Positions 47,144-57,869 of a DNA stretch of 64,000 bases are shown here, in pieces. Both the position numbers and the translations under genes were made by a program. A model generated the notes under the pieces. It worked only from the letters and a program-made list of their open reading frames with translations, was not told the DNA's origin and searched no databases. The number at the start of each line of letters is the position of its first letter. The first letter of the stretch is position 1. This DNA is from Gautieria morchelliformis. Taxonomy: Eukaryota; Basidiomycota; Agaricomycetes; Gomphales; Gomphaceae. The DNA is taken from positions 1-64,000 of the forward strand of contig WHVA01000157.1 of assembly GCA_015179125.1 (NCBI GenBank). Direction: 5' to 3'.

Positions 47144-48365
47144 ATGCCTAGGTATCTCCCAGACCATCTGCGACAACGACAAACATACTCAGAGGATCTG
47201 AGAAAACGTGTTATATATCAGAGGTATACTCGTGAAAAGAAAGTCACTGATATTGCACTGGATCTCAACATGTCGCAACATGTTGTCCAACGTGTTCTGC
47301 AACTATGGCGCACTACCGGTGAGGTCATGCCACCGGAACCTGGAAAAAAGGGTAAAAGGAGAAGAATAATGGATTCTGAGGAAATGCAGGTAAGCAGTGA
47401 GCCTTGATGATCCCAGATAACACTGACTCTTATCTGGTTTCTCTCCTGGTTCCTAGTTCAGCTTGTACAGCAGTTCCTGGACCTCTATCTTGACAAAATA
47501 CAGGGTGTAATGGAGCATTTACATGGAATAACTGTTGGAGTTAGTACTCTCTGGGATACAATGACAGAACTTGGGCTCACACGGAAACGAGTACGTCTTT
47601 TTTTTTTCTGTGGTTCTTCAACCTATTTACTCCCTCCTTAGCTGTCAAAGGTTGCTGCAGAGCGAAATGAGGACCTCAGAAATGTTTTCCGCTTCCGAAT
47701 TGGCCATGAAATCCCCAGCCGCCTTGTATTCATTGACGAGAGCCGGATGGATTGCCGCACCACATATCGCTTGAACGGATGGGCGCAGAAAGGGAAAAGA
47801 GCAAGGTCAAAGGCTAGGTTTGTGTGTGGGACAGGGTACGTCTCCTTTCATCTTTTACTTTCCTCTAATATTTATATCAGTGTAGGTACTCTCTTCTACC
47901 GGCCCTCTGTGAAGAGGGGATAATATATTCCGATATACAGGAGGGGGCATACAACGCCGACACCTTCTTGAAATTCATCAAGAACCTGATGCCATATATG
48001 AACCCATGGCCCCAGCCGCGCAGCGTCTTGGTGATGGACAACTGCTCCATTCACCATGGTCCTGAGGTTGCCGCAATTTGCCAAGAACGGTAAGCAATCC
48101 CAACAAATCTCCTGAGCAAGTTTAAAAATATCTATTATTTAGTGGTGTGCGGCTCTACTATTTACCACCATACTCCCCCGACATGAACCCGATCGAGGAG
48201 GCTTTTTCATACCTGAAAGTGTACCTTCACCGCCATGGTGCAGAATTTCGGCAAGCAGTAGATAACAAAGATGAGATGGCTATCTTATTATTCCTTCACA
48301 CTGCTATGTCTTCAATATCACCTGAACACTGTCAAGGGTGGATGACACATTCAAGGTACTTGTAG
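47144..48365 (+). CDS. DDE transposase (DDE_3, Tc1/mariner-IS630 superfamily)
   Basis: Five exons (47,144-47,389; 47,462-47,590; 47,642-47,835; 47,886-48,089; 48,143-48,365), all GT-AG and in frame, give 331 residues, a normal size. The N-terminus is a helix-turn-helix (TYSEDLRKRVIYQRY, TDIALDLNMSQHVVQRVL) for TIR binding. The catalytic triad is visible: first Asp in VFIDESRMD, second Asp in LVMDNCSIHHG, Glu in YSPDMNPIEEAFSYLK. The enzyme cuts and joins DNA ends at TA targets. The start MPRYLPDHLRQRQ was chosen as the first ATG in frame after the TIR. No stop or frameshift was found, so this copy may be active. A second gene points towards it from the other end of the element. Confidence 0.93.
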
Positions 48366-48617
48366 TTGCACATATCTGCCCCATCCTGTACCAGTAGTTG
48401 TTGTCACTACAAGTGTACCATGAAGTTTGGTTGAATATTATGGCAATGCTCTTACAGATATGTGTATGGGAATGTAGTATGAGTGTTAGCATGTAGTGTT
48501 CTCTATATTTGTACTAAAGTTCAGGTATGAATACAGGAGATTTATATACAGAAGACAGAGCAGAAGTAGGCATAGTTCATGTATTATGGCCATGTCACCA
48601 CTGACTAATTCTGCAGT

Positions 48618-49615
48618 TCTGCATGCATCACGCACGCATGCATCACACGCACGCATGCATCACACGCACGCATCATCACATGCACGCATCATCCACCTGC
48701 ACACATCACATGCACGCATCATCCGCCCACACGCATCACACGCATGCATCATCTGCCCGCATGCATCACCTGCCTGCATGCATCACATGCATGCACGCAC
48801 GCATGCATCATCCACCCGCACGCATCACACACACACATCATCCGCCCGCACACATCACACGCACGCATCATCCGCCCGCATGCATCACACACACGCATCA
48901 TCCGCCCGCACACATCACACGCATGCATCATCCGCCTGCATGCATCACACACATGCATCATCCGCCTGCACACATCACACGCATGCATCATCCGCCCGCA
49001 CCCATCACCTGCCTGCATGCATCACACACATGCATCATGCAGGTGATGCATGCGGGCGGATGATGCGTGCGTGTGATGCATGCAGGCAGGTGATGTGTGT
49101 GGGCGGATGATGTGTGTGTGTGATGCGTGCGGGCAGATGATGCGTGCGGGTGGATGATGCATGCGTGCGTGCGTGATGCGTGCATGCAGGCAGGTGATGT
49201 GTGCGGGCGGATGATGCATGCGTGTGATGCGTGCAGGCGGATGATGCATGCGTGTGATGCGTGCAGGCGGATGATGCATGCGTGTGATGCGTGTGGGCGG
49301 ATTGCCTGCATGCATCATCCGCCCTCACACATCACCTGCCTGCATGCATCACACGCACGCATCATCCACCTGCATGCATCACATGCACGCGTCATCCGCC
49401 TGCACGCATCACCTGCCTGCATGCATCACACGCACGCATCATCCGCCCGCACGCATCACCTGCCTGCACGCATCACCCACACGCATCACCCGCACGCATC
49501 ACCGGCAAGCACCACCCACACGCACGCATCACCCGCACACACCACCCGCATGCACGCACGCATCACCCGCACACACCACCCGCACGCACGCATCACCCGC
49601 ATCACTGTGGGTGAT
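48618..49615. repeat. ~1 kb satellite of CATCATCCGCCCGCA-type units with two orientation switches
   Basis: Units of about 30 bp alternate CATCACACGCACG and CATCATCCGCCCGCA. From 48,618 to about 49,034 they run in one orientation. From about 49,035 to 49,313 they are reverse-complemented (GGCGGATGATGCGTGCGTG). From about 49,313 to 49,615 they return to the first. The array is open in several frames on both strands, which produces spurious His/Thr/Ala-rich proteins. It lies between the 3' ends of the two transposon genes. Confidence 0.92.
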
Positions 49616-49717
49616 GCAGGTGATGCAGGTAATGTGGAAGCACAGTGATAACTGCCTTGAATTTTCCCAACAAGATATAGATTGACATGAGTACCCATCA
49701 TAATTTTCTATGCTATT

Positions 49718-51694
49718 CTAGTAGTGTTTAGCCCTCTTGGCCCCCTTCTGCTCACCTCCCACTACAAAACCATACCTCTTCCCAGCCTCTTCAAGCTGCT
49801 CTATCAGAAACAACACATCTACAACTTTGAGCTCAAAAGATACCTTCAGAGACTCCAGTGGTATCCTTGCGATGCGTGTAAGGGTGACATCAAGGCACTC
49901 CTCAGCCTCAAATCTGCTGCGCAGAAAATCCCACCTGGTATAATGACCCAGATCTTGCCGGCTCTCCAACTCAGTGAGCCAGTCCCCGATCGTTGGTACA
50001 ATCTGTGCATGAGTATCAGCAATGCCAGTGGTACTCATCGTGGCATCCGGAGAATGAGATCGCTTTGGGGGTTGCAAGGCAGCATGAAATGCGTGAAAAA
50101 CTTCAGGGGGAAAATTGATATTGATGGCGGCGGGGGGGGCAGGGGTGGCCTGTTGCATGGGCTCATTGCTCACATACCTTGCTCCACCGCAACGCACATA
50201 GTTGGATGCTGCCAGGTTTGCACCACCAGGCATGTAGTGAAAAAAACTTGAAGTATTCCACATTAGGTGGCATATTGAGGTCAACACCCGGTTTACCAGC
50301 CATCTATCAATGAATAGGTGAGTACATCCATGGCAAGGGAAAGAAAACACAGAATAATACCAGTTGCAGTACCCAGACTAGTTCCCCTTGTAAGTTAATG
50401 ACCTTGTGCTCCCCGTTGAGGGCACGCGCAATGCAAATCTCCCCAGCATGTTGATCGCATGTCCAGATGTCCAGGAGCTTTTGGAGCTGAGCTTCGTATT
50501 CGGCTGTTTTTGTGCCATTGAGGGCTCGTTTGTCTGGGATTTCAGAAGTGACGGGCTCTTTCTGCGAAAGAAAAGGATTGACAAGCTCCTTCTTTTTCTT
50601 TGGTTTACCTGTGGTGCCGGTCTGCACTTTGACCGCCTCTTCTAAAAATTCAAAGAACTGTGATATAAAATGTATTAGTTTAAATCAATGACAAGAAAGA
50701 AAAAACAAAATTACCTTGGGGGAAAGAACAATGTCAATACAAGCGTCCGTGCCCCTTTTCGCCACCTGATTTACCCACTCGGCCTTCAGGGCCGTCCAGT
50801 CCTCCTCGGTCTCCAGCGCAAAGCAGCGCTTGGTCGGGTCCTTGTAAAAATGTGTTACAAGTCCGGTCCTCCTCTGCTCAGGGATCGCGTACAGGCCGAG
50901 GATATAATGGAGAGTCGACTTCACAGTGCCGAGGGTGCTTGCCAACTCGACGGTGTGCGTTCGATTAGCAACTATCCCCAATTGGTTACGGGATGGTATT
51001 GCAAACTTCATAACTACAAAAAAAAATTGAGCCAGTAAGCATGAAATAAGAAAAGATAAAAAAAAAATAAAAAAGAAAAAAAAAAGAAAGAAAAACACTC
51101 ACTATCAGGCAAAGGACCCTTTACTGTTGCTTTGCCTTTGCTTACTGCCTTACCCTTCATCTTAGGAAGCTGAGGTGGAGATGATGAGGGTTCTATGTCA
51201 TTGCAATCGTCGTCGCTGCTAGATGATTCATCGTCCTCGTTGTCCTCATCAACATATTCGATGTCTTCGTCGTAGATCGGTCTGGCATCAATGGGTCCTG
51301 GACCATTGTCATCGCTGGGGACGTTGGCCTCATCCTCGTCATCCTCAGGGACCACGCTGAGGTGCTTGTCTGCGACGTCATCGGCCAGGTGCGTTTTCGT
51401 GGATGCAGGCACTTTGGCTATGAGGAGGGTTTTGGACGTCGTGGATGTGGTGGAGAGGGTAGTAGAAATGATATTGGTAGTGGGTCCATCCTTGGCAGAG
51501 GCACTGGAATTGATGGACAGCAGTTTGGATTTGGGAACGGACGGCAGTTTGGATCCGGCACCATGTTTGTCGGTGGACGCGTCCTTCCTCTTCGATGTGG
51601 GAGGGATTCTGATGGGCGCTATGCTGCCCTCGCGCATTCGAGAGGAGGGGGTACGGCTGTGCCTCCCTTCGACAATGAGGGGGGGGTCAAGCAT
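49718..51694 (-). CDS. Second gene of the DDE transposon, acidic SAM-like protein
   Basis: Minus-strand exons run 51,694-51,108 (ending GPLPD), 51,014-50,715, 50,644-50,350 and 50,302-49,718. The N-terminal ~190 residues are basic/Ser-rich and then strongly acidic (DEDIEYVDEDNEDDESSSSD). Next come a compact region (RNQLGIVANRTHTVELASTL to DACIDIVLSPK) that may have a PB1-like fold, a lysine run KPKKKKE, and a conserved-looking CDQHAGEICIARALNGEH motif. The C-terminal helices (PTIGDWLTELESR to LFLIEQLEEAGKRYGF) resemble a SAM domain, and the end is basic (KGAKRAKHY). A possible earlier start (MAGKNNKIAKAIVP, 51,784) needs a 1-nt shift, and the last exon needs a 1-nt shift in a T7 run near 50,246. 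A DNA- or protein-binding partner of the transposase is inferred from location only. Confidence 0.6.
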
Positions 51695-51869
51695 GTCACG
51701 CTGACGAGACCTGGGCTTGTTTGCTGTGGGTGGCTGGCTCCACAGGAACTATAGCTTTAGCAATTTTATTGTTTTTACCAGCCATAAGGAAGAGATTGGA
51801 ATGAAGCTCAGCAGATATAATCGTAAACGCAGTGATGGAGGTCAAGTCCGCGCGGCGCGTAACAGTCAC

Positions 51870-52202
51870 GTGATGCGCCGCGCAACATGATGTCACAACA
51901 TCATGCAGGCAAGACTTGCAAATGAAGAAACATAATGTCACACCATTGTAATTGGAGTATATGTTGACTTTATATTATATTTGAATCCTTAAAGCTGAGG
52001 TGTTGGCCATGTAGAAGGCTAAAAAGGCTGGGAGCAGGCAAAGAGACATGCACCTCCCCCCCTTCCATAGCCAGCAGATTACAGGCTTGTTTTATGTTTC
52101 AAACATTTATACATATACATTACTATAATCTGACCAAATTATAGCCCTCATTGAAAGAATTTGAGGGCATAATGATGCATATAAGCACAATTATTTGAAT
52201 AT
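51870..52202 (-). repeat. Right terminal inverted repeat
   Basis: Reverse complement of 46,781-47,113. It lies just upstream of the possible start of the second gene, so it probably carries that gene's promoter, as the left copy would for the transposase. Confidence 0.85.
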
Positions 52203-52332
52203 TAAACAAGCCTCGCCTGTGCTTCACTTCGGCAGGGCATTACTATTCTTTCCTTTTTTCTTTTGTAGCAGTAACGTTCACGAAATTCATTGTTTGGAGG
52301 AAAGACGGTTTTATTTCTAAAGTTACATGTGA

Positions 52333-52665
52333 CTACTGTGAGTTCTCTTCTTCTGACATGAGGGTACGGATAGTGAGTAGTTCGGATTGAAGTTGCTGAC
52401 GAGTTTCAGGGGAGATGTCGGGAAGGGAAGGTAAGGTATGCAAGAGGACATCTAGCGATGTCGGTCTGTTAAGGGGTGTGCAGATGGGTGTACGATGAGC
52501 ACGGGATATGTAATGGATGACATACGCCGTCACTCGAAAGGGGGCGAGGGGTGTAAAGTCAACCTTGGATATAGTCAGAAGGAAAAGGGGAGGGGAAAAA
52601 TAGTGACGCACGTGTTCGAGGACATATGAAGGAAAGTTCGATGTATGGTGTGTGGGAGGAGGCAT
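52333..52665 (-). other. Small frame (110 codons) downstream of the Helitron helicase
   Basis: Reads from MPPPTHHTSNFPSYVLEHVR to LMSEEENSQ. It is probably in the 3' tail of the Helitron. No family is recognised. A CTRR end with hairpin could not be fixed, although an imperfect stem GCCTCGCC/GGCAGGGC lies at about 52,212-52,240. Confidence 0.3.
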
Positions 52666-52778
52666 GGTGAGTGAAGAAGGTGGGCGTTATAGGGGAGCGA
52701 TATAACGGGAAAGAAAATAGGGGTGGAAGATGGAGAGACGGACGAAGTACAAAGTTCAACCGTCAATGACGTATGAGT

Positions 52779-54723
52779 TATAGAGTGATTTCGTCATAGA
52801 CGATATTTTGAGTGACGTCTTCGTTGGGAGGGAATCGAATGCGAACGTCGTCTCTACATCGAACGCGAGAGAGAGCGGTGTATAGTTGTCCATGGCTGAA
52901 AACGGGAGTGGAGAGATCTATGGCGACTCAATCGAGGGTCAGTCCCTGGCAACTATTGAAAGTGGTCGCGTAAGCTGGGCATAAAGGAAACTGTTTACGC
53001 AAAAGTGTATGTCCAGTGGAAGGGAGGAAGTGAGTAAACGATATTCGGGGAAGTAAGATCAATTCGTCGTGAATATAATTGGCTCCCAGTTGAAGGTGGA
53101 GGATGTTAACGGTAATGAGTCTTACCCCCAGGTGAGTAACGACGACTCTGCAGTTCTTGATGAGGCCGCAAGAGATGGAGAAGTTACGCATTAAGCGATA
53201 TAGGCCGCCCAGACGGATGGACAGATGATGTGGCGGTAAGCCTGGAGGCGTTTGTTGGGCAGCAAAGTCAAGAAGGCATTGCGGGGAAAGTATGTCGGTG
53301 TCGTCCATTTCCTTGATAGAGTCAGCAGCGATATATATTTTTTCAGGGGTGGCGAGCCTGTGTAGGCATATAGAATTATACATATCGCATTGTGCATTAG
53401 TCCCGGCGAGAATTGATCGTGGAAGACAAAGGGATACGTTACATAGAATATCGGACGGAAAGACGAAGTCGATGGCTTCTGCAGTGGACGCTATGCGTTG
53501 AATGAAGGGTAAGGAAACATCAGAGGATGGCCCGTTGCCTATTGCGTCTACGGCAGCAGTGAACTCGGGGTCTTCAGCATTTTGGATAGGAGTCATTAAT
53601 CGACGGACTTGAAAATCATTCCATAGTGGGGATGTGCGGATGGACGCATCGATCACGTCGATTTTGGATCCTCTGCGAACGACTGGACATGTTTGTCCAA
53701 AGTCGCCTTAAAGGACAATAACTTTACCTCCAAAAGGAATATCATTTTGCATGACTCGTTGTAAAGTCTCGTCAACGCAAGCTAGGACAGCACAGTTCAC
53801 CATGGGTGCTTCATCCCAGATGATGACTGAGGTCTCTCTGAGTAATTCTCCACGGGGATCGTCGCGGTCGATGGGAGAGAGTAGTAACTCTGAGGCCTCG
53901 TTAACGGGTGGGGACGATGGAGTGGGTGAAGAATTAGGCCGACCTTAAATGCAGTGTGGGTCGTTCTTCCGCCTGGGAAAACCTGAGCGGCGAAAGCGGA
54001 TGTGGCAGTGGGGAGAACAATCTCACGCTTGTGATGGTGGGAGTCACAAACAGCGGTTGTCAGGAACGGTTTACCACGTCCAGCAGGTCCATCGATAAAG
54101 AGGTGTAGAGGGATTTTTGCATCCGCCGCATCGTTTATCTCAGCAAAGATGGCGGCTTGTTGTTCATTAAAGCGGGCGACGGACATTTGACAGTGGTGGT
54201 GAAGATGTATAGGATTGGCAGACCACTGGCTGAGTTCATGGAGGATTTCATTGCTGTATGTGCATGGTTCGGGTAAGCTGAACTCTGATAATCGTTTGCC
54301 ATATTCATTGAGAATTTGAGATATGTCCGATAATGCCCGGGAATGACGAATTTCCTCAGAGCCACTTCCGGCGGTAAGGAAGTCTCGAGAGAAGGTGTGT
54401 TTAAACATCGTCCAAGTGTTGCCGGGCAAAGGGCAACAGTTGTTAATGAGGTGAACAAACAACAGGCGGAGTTGGCGTGGGGTGCGAAGGCAGTCGATGC
54501 CTTCAGATATGCAAAAGTCGCCTTCGCTTTGGTCAGCAAAAATGCGCAGGTCTTTCACGGCTTGTTGATAAGTGGGTAAAACATGTCCGTTGACAGTGCG
54601 CAGGTCAAGAAATGATAGGGGGCTCTGGTGTATCAAAAGAGACCGAATATAAAAATGCTGTAGAGGACAGGAATTATAGGCAGTAGGACTGGACTTGGTA
54701 CTCAAAAGACGACTAGAAATCAA
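52779..54723 (-). pseudogene. Helitron PIF1-like helicase, 5'-truncated
   Basis: Minus-strand pieces, in order, are: LSQWSANPIHLHHHCQMSVA and FNEQQAAIFAEI; Walker A as DGPAGRGKPF (Thr/Ser after Lys replaced by Pro); TATSAFAAQVFPGGRTTHTA; then EAPMVNCAVLACVDETLQRV, the sensor GDFGQTCPVVRRGSK preceded by a TAA at 53,708-53,710, LSIRLG and LRKQFPLCPAYATTFN-SQG; and finally [18 protein letters not shown] at the C-terminus (to 52,779). This is the PIF1/RecD2 set of helicase motifs as found in Helitron RepHel proteins. The Rep/HUH nuclease half is missing. The Walker A change, nonsense codon and at least two frame changes make it inactive. Confidence 0.88.
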
Positions 54724-54875
54724 TTCACTCTCTCAGTGAATTTAGTTGTCACTCTAAATATATTATACACTACCTAGAAATCAATTCACTACAGGATTTC
54801 TAGGTCAACAAATCGAAAGGAAACAAGACTAATTTACTTGCCTCTCTCAGTGAATTTAGTTGTCACTGAGAGAGG
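54721..54875. repeat. Clustered perfect hairpins
   Basis: The stem CCTAGAAATC/GATTTCTAGG lies at 54,773-54,804 (12-nt loop). The stem CCTCTCTCAGTGA/TCACTGAGAGAGG lies at 54,841-54,875 (9-nt loop ATTTAGTTG). Part of the second (CTCTCAGTGAATTTAGTTGT) also occurs upstream at 54,731 without its right arm. Confidence 0.85.
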
Positions 54876-54882
54876 AGGGAAA

Positions 54883-55189
54883 TGTGTCTCATGCGCATGT
54901 ACTACTAGCCGGCGCTTTAGCGCCCGTGATACCACCTTGTGCCGTGCTAAGCGCCCATAGAACGTACGAACAGCCGCAGCTCAAAAAGGAAATTTGTCCA
55001 CAACCACCCACAAAGGGTCGGTTGGACAGAACATGAAAAGAAATAGAAATACAGCTTCGAAAAATCAAAGGAAAATTCGACAAATCATAGAATGAATGTC
55101 AGCATGGTTTCAAGTCAAAATCAAAAGAAATACGAATGCTGGAATCTATTTGGCTTGATTTTGGTGCAGGAGCATAAATGCACCCAACA
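54883..55189 (-). mobile_element. LTR (~307 bp) of a minus-strand retrotransposon with adjacent polypurine tract
   Basis: On the minus strand GTTTGAGGGGGCG (55,202-55,190) is followed by TGTTGGGTGCATTTATG. The LTR ends ATGAGACACA at 54,883. A polypurine tract directly before a TG start marks a 3' LTR; copia elements often look like this. The internal region is lost beyond about 55,285. Confidence 0.65.
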
Positions 55190-55285
55190 CGCCCCCTCAA
55201 ACCTACGGCCACTCTAGAGGACTCCCTCATGGATGACCTCTATGAGTAGTAGTTAACCCCTATAGTTGTCTATAGAGGGGGAGGG

Positions 55286-55500
55286 TGTAAATAACCCGTG
55301 TATCTACATGTACAATAGTTATTATATAATCCCAGTGGGCCCCTTAGGGACCCACTGTATAGTTTATGCGTGGGAACCGGCTAGCGGTCCCCATCGCATC
55401 TTACTCTTACCTGTCACTACATAGCATTCAGAATACCACTCATTGGTCAAGTTCTGTAGTGCCCTTGTGATACAAGGTCTTAAGATCGACATCCTTTACA
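55286..55500 (+). mobile_element. Second copy of the 34,116 LTR family
   Basis: TGTAAATAACCC...CCTTTACA matches 34,116-34,328 over its whole length at roughly 88% by eye. GAGGGGGAGGG immediately precedes it, like a polypurine tract, and the flanking pentamers (GAGGG/GTCAG) do not match. It looks like a 3' LTR of a mostly deleted plus-strand element rather than a clean solo LTR. It truncates the gypsy pol at 55,501. Confidence 0.75.
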
Positions 55501-57800
55501 GTCAGATAGGCTCTTCTGGGTCTTGAAGTAGTCGAGCCCTTTGTGGTCTGTGATGAGGGTGAACCTTCGTCCCAGCAGCTTGTCCTCCCATTTCATGAGA
55601 GCCTCGAGCACCGCCATTGTCTCGTGCTCGTGAGTCGGGTAGTGTTGCTGAGCAATGCTGAACTTCTTTGACAAGAAGCCGGCTGGCCGACAGGTTTTCC
55701 AGTCAGGGCCTTGGCCATAGACCGCACCGACGCCGGCTTTTGACCCATCGGTGATCACCCAGATCGGCTCTGGGCACCGTGCGTCTATTGGACGCAGTAT
55801 AGGGGCCTTACAGGCCAACGCCTTAATGCTTTGCCAGCATTTGTCCAGTAGTGGGGTCCATTCGAATGCACGGTTGTTGCGTGCACAGCCCGATAGTGGG
55901 GTGGTGTATGCGCAAACATCTGGCATGTAATGTGCAGATACTGTACTAGCCCGAGGAAACGCTGGACATCATTGAATGTCCGCGGCCTACGCCACTGGCA
56001 GATGTGTTGCATCTTGTCCTCGTCGGCATGTACCCCTTGGCCATCGATGATGTGGCCGAGACACTCCATTCGGATGGAATAGAGGTCCACCTTTTTCTTC
56101 CTCAGAAAAAGGTGGTTCTCCCTCAGTCTGTCGAAGACAATATAGAGGTGCTCTTCATGCTCTTGTATCGAGAGCGAGAAAATGAAGATGTCGTCCATGT
56201 ATACATGGACGAAGCAACCTATGCAGTCGTGGAAAATGGCTGTCATCAGCTGTTGGAACGTTGATGGGGCGTTGCAGTCTCCCATCTGGATCACCTGGCT
56301 CCTAAACATGCCAAGGATCGTGGCAAAGGCAGTCTTTGCTACGTGATCTGGATGGATCCGGATCTGCTCGTATGCTTCTGACATATCGAGTTTTGTGCGA
56401 TACTGACAGCGGGCCATGTCGCTGCGGATGATATCCTGATCCGGGAAGGGCATGACATCCTTCACCGTGTTCTCGTTCTGCTGGCGCAGATCAAAGACGG
56501 TTCGTAATGTACCATTCTTTTTCGGCACACACAGTATGGGCATGGCCTGCTGCGCGACTCCTGGAACACTGCAGGCATATAAAAGTTTTCTTGTCTGAAA
56601 AACTGTTGAAAAAACTGTAAAGATTTTCCAAATATTTTTAGTGTTTTTTATGTAAAAAAAACTATAATAAAATTTTGTGTTTTTATTAGAATTTGTTGAG
56701 CAAGAAAATTGTAAAAAAATTCAAAGTTTTTTTCAGGGTTTTTTATTGGTTTCTTCGTGTTTTCACAAAGAAACTTATAAAAAGACATAAAAAACCCTGC
56801 AAAAAACTTCAAACTTTTTTACAATTTTCTCACTCAACAAATTCTAACAAAAACACAAAATTTTGTTAAAGTTTTTTTACACTAAAAACACTGAAAAAAA
56901 TTGGAATATCTTTACAGTTTTTTGAACAGTTTTTCAGACCAGAAAATCTTTATATGTCTTCAGTGGAATCCACCACTTTGCAGTGGTGTATCGTTCTATC
57001 TTAGCCGACAGTTCCTCTTGGAAATGTTCGGGGCACTTCGGTAGTCGATACTGCATGTGCTTGTTGGGATCAATGAGATTGATCTCATGGTTGATCTCCC
57101 GTAGTGGCAGGAGTTCTAGTGGAATCCCACTGACTAGGTCAGTGATCCATTCCATCCCTTCCTCGCGGAGGCAAGGAAGGTCATCATCCGTGAGGATGAT
57201 GGTGGTGGTTGGCTTAGAAGCCATTAGGGGCTGTATGCGTCTATTAGGTCCCGTGGCGCGTGGAACCACTTTCCTTTTTCCCATCACTTTCACCGTTAGG
57301 TGAGAGCGCCTCTCCCTACGATTGTAGGGCAAGCTCGAGGACGAGTTGTTCCACGACTCGTCCTCCTGGCTTCAATGAGCCAGGCTAGGCTTCGGTGCCT
57401 GGGTGATCCTGCTAACCTGTGGCCCCTTGTCCTTGTTCGTCGATCCACCATCGTCCAACGAGACCTTGCCTGTGGGGATTACTTCGTTCCCTTTGTGGGT
57501 CATCCCTGGGCTCGAGAAGTCCAGGGTTATGCCAGATCTCCTTAGGAATGGTGTCCCTAAGATCCTGTCGTAATATTCGATGTTCGCCACGTCGAAATAT
57601 TCGTCATATGTGTCACGACCAAATTTAATGGTCATGTTCGTTCCATAGTTGATCGTGGAACGGCTGCCTATGCAGGCTAGCTGCAGCGCAATTGGCTGCT
57701 CCAGGGAGAATGTCTTCACCCCTGTAGCTCATGTGAATTCAGGGGGTAGCAGTACCCCTTCGCTGCCGCTATCTAGCAGGCAGTGGGCTTTTACGCCATT
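55501..57800 (-). pseudogene. Ty3/gypsy pol (protease, reverse transcriptase, RNase H)
   Basis: In order on the minus strand: the aspartic protease active site LLDSGSEG at about 57,770, a TGA at 57,729-57,731, and a protease body ending GTPFLRRSGITLD. Next are the RT N-part (LLPLREINHEINLI, HFQEELSAKIERY, KWWIP) interrupted by a fold-back element, PILCVPKKNGTLRTVFDLRQ, LDMSEAYEQIRI and the catalytic FVHVYMDDIFIFS. RNase H follows (PIWVITDGSKAGVGAVYGQG, THEHETMAVLEAL, FTLITDHKGLDYF). The frame stops abruptly at 55,501 where a foreign LTR begins, so integrase is absent. Decay: one nonsense codon, one insertion, one frame change near 55,925 and 3' truncation. Confidence 0.93.
56576..56956. mobile_element. 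381-bp AT-rich fold-back element inside the RT gene
   Basis: The two halves are inverted copies along almost their full length. CATATAAAAGTTTTCTTGTC at 56,576 mirrors CATATAAAGATTTTCTGGTC read from 56,956. AACTGTAAAGATTTTCC, TTAGAATTTGTTGAG and CAGGGTTTTTTAT also have their complements in the second half. It splits RT between KWWIPLKT and ACSVPGVAQQAMPILCV. There is no coding content. A clean target duplication was not seen (CTGAAGA/CTGCAGT at the borders is only approximate). Confidence 0.8.
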
Positions 57801-57869
57801 TATTTCACAGTATCCCAACAGGGTACGGTTCTCACTGCGTGGGCGCATTGGCCGCGTCCTATGCTTGCT

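Larger units (their letters stand above)
46781..52202 (+). mobile_element. 5.42 kb two-gene DDE transposon with ~330 bp inverted repeats
   Basis: Both ends read inward as ATATTCAAATAATTGTGC and continue with very few differences through GATTATAGTAATGTATATG and TAATCTGCTGGC. They then diverge gently to GTCACGTGA, giving TIRs of about 330 bp. TA lies just outside each end (46,779-46,780; 52,203-52,204), the Tc1/mariner-superfamily target. Inside are a rightward DDE transposase, a 1 kb satellite and a leftward second gene, arranged convergently. The near-identical outer TIRs and the intact transposase suggest a young insertion. Confidence 0.85.

Noticed and set aside
48618..49615. CRISPR-like regular repeats
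   Set aside because: Units are contiguous without unique spacers and the genome is eukaryotic.
48496..49701. Several 70-200 codon His/Thr/Ala-rich frames on both strands
   Set aside because: They are translations of the satellite array in every open frame, with no start context, splice structure or family.
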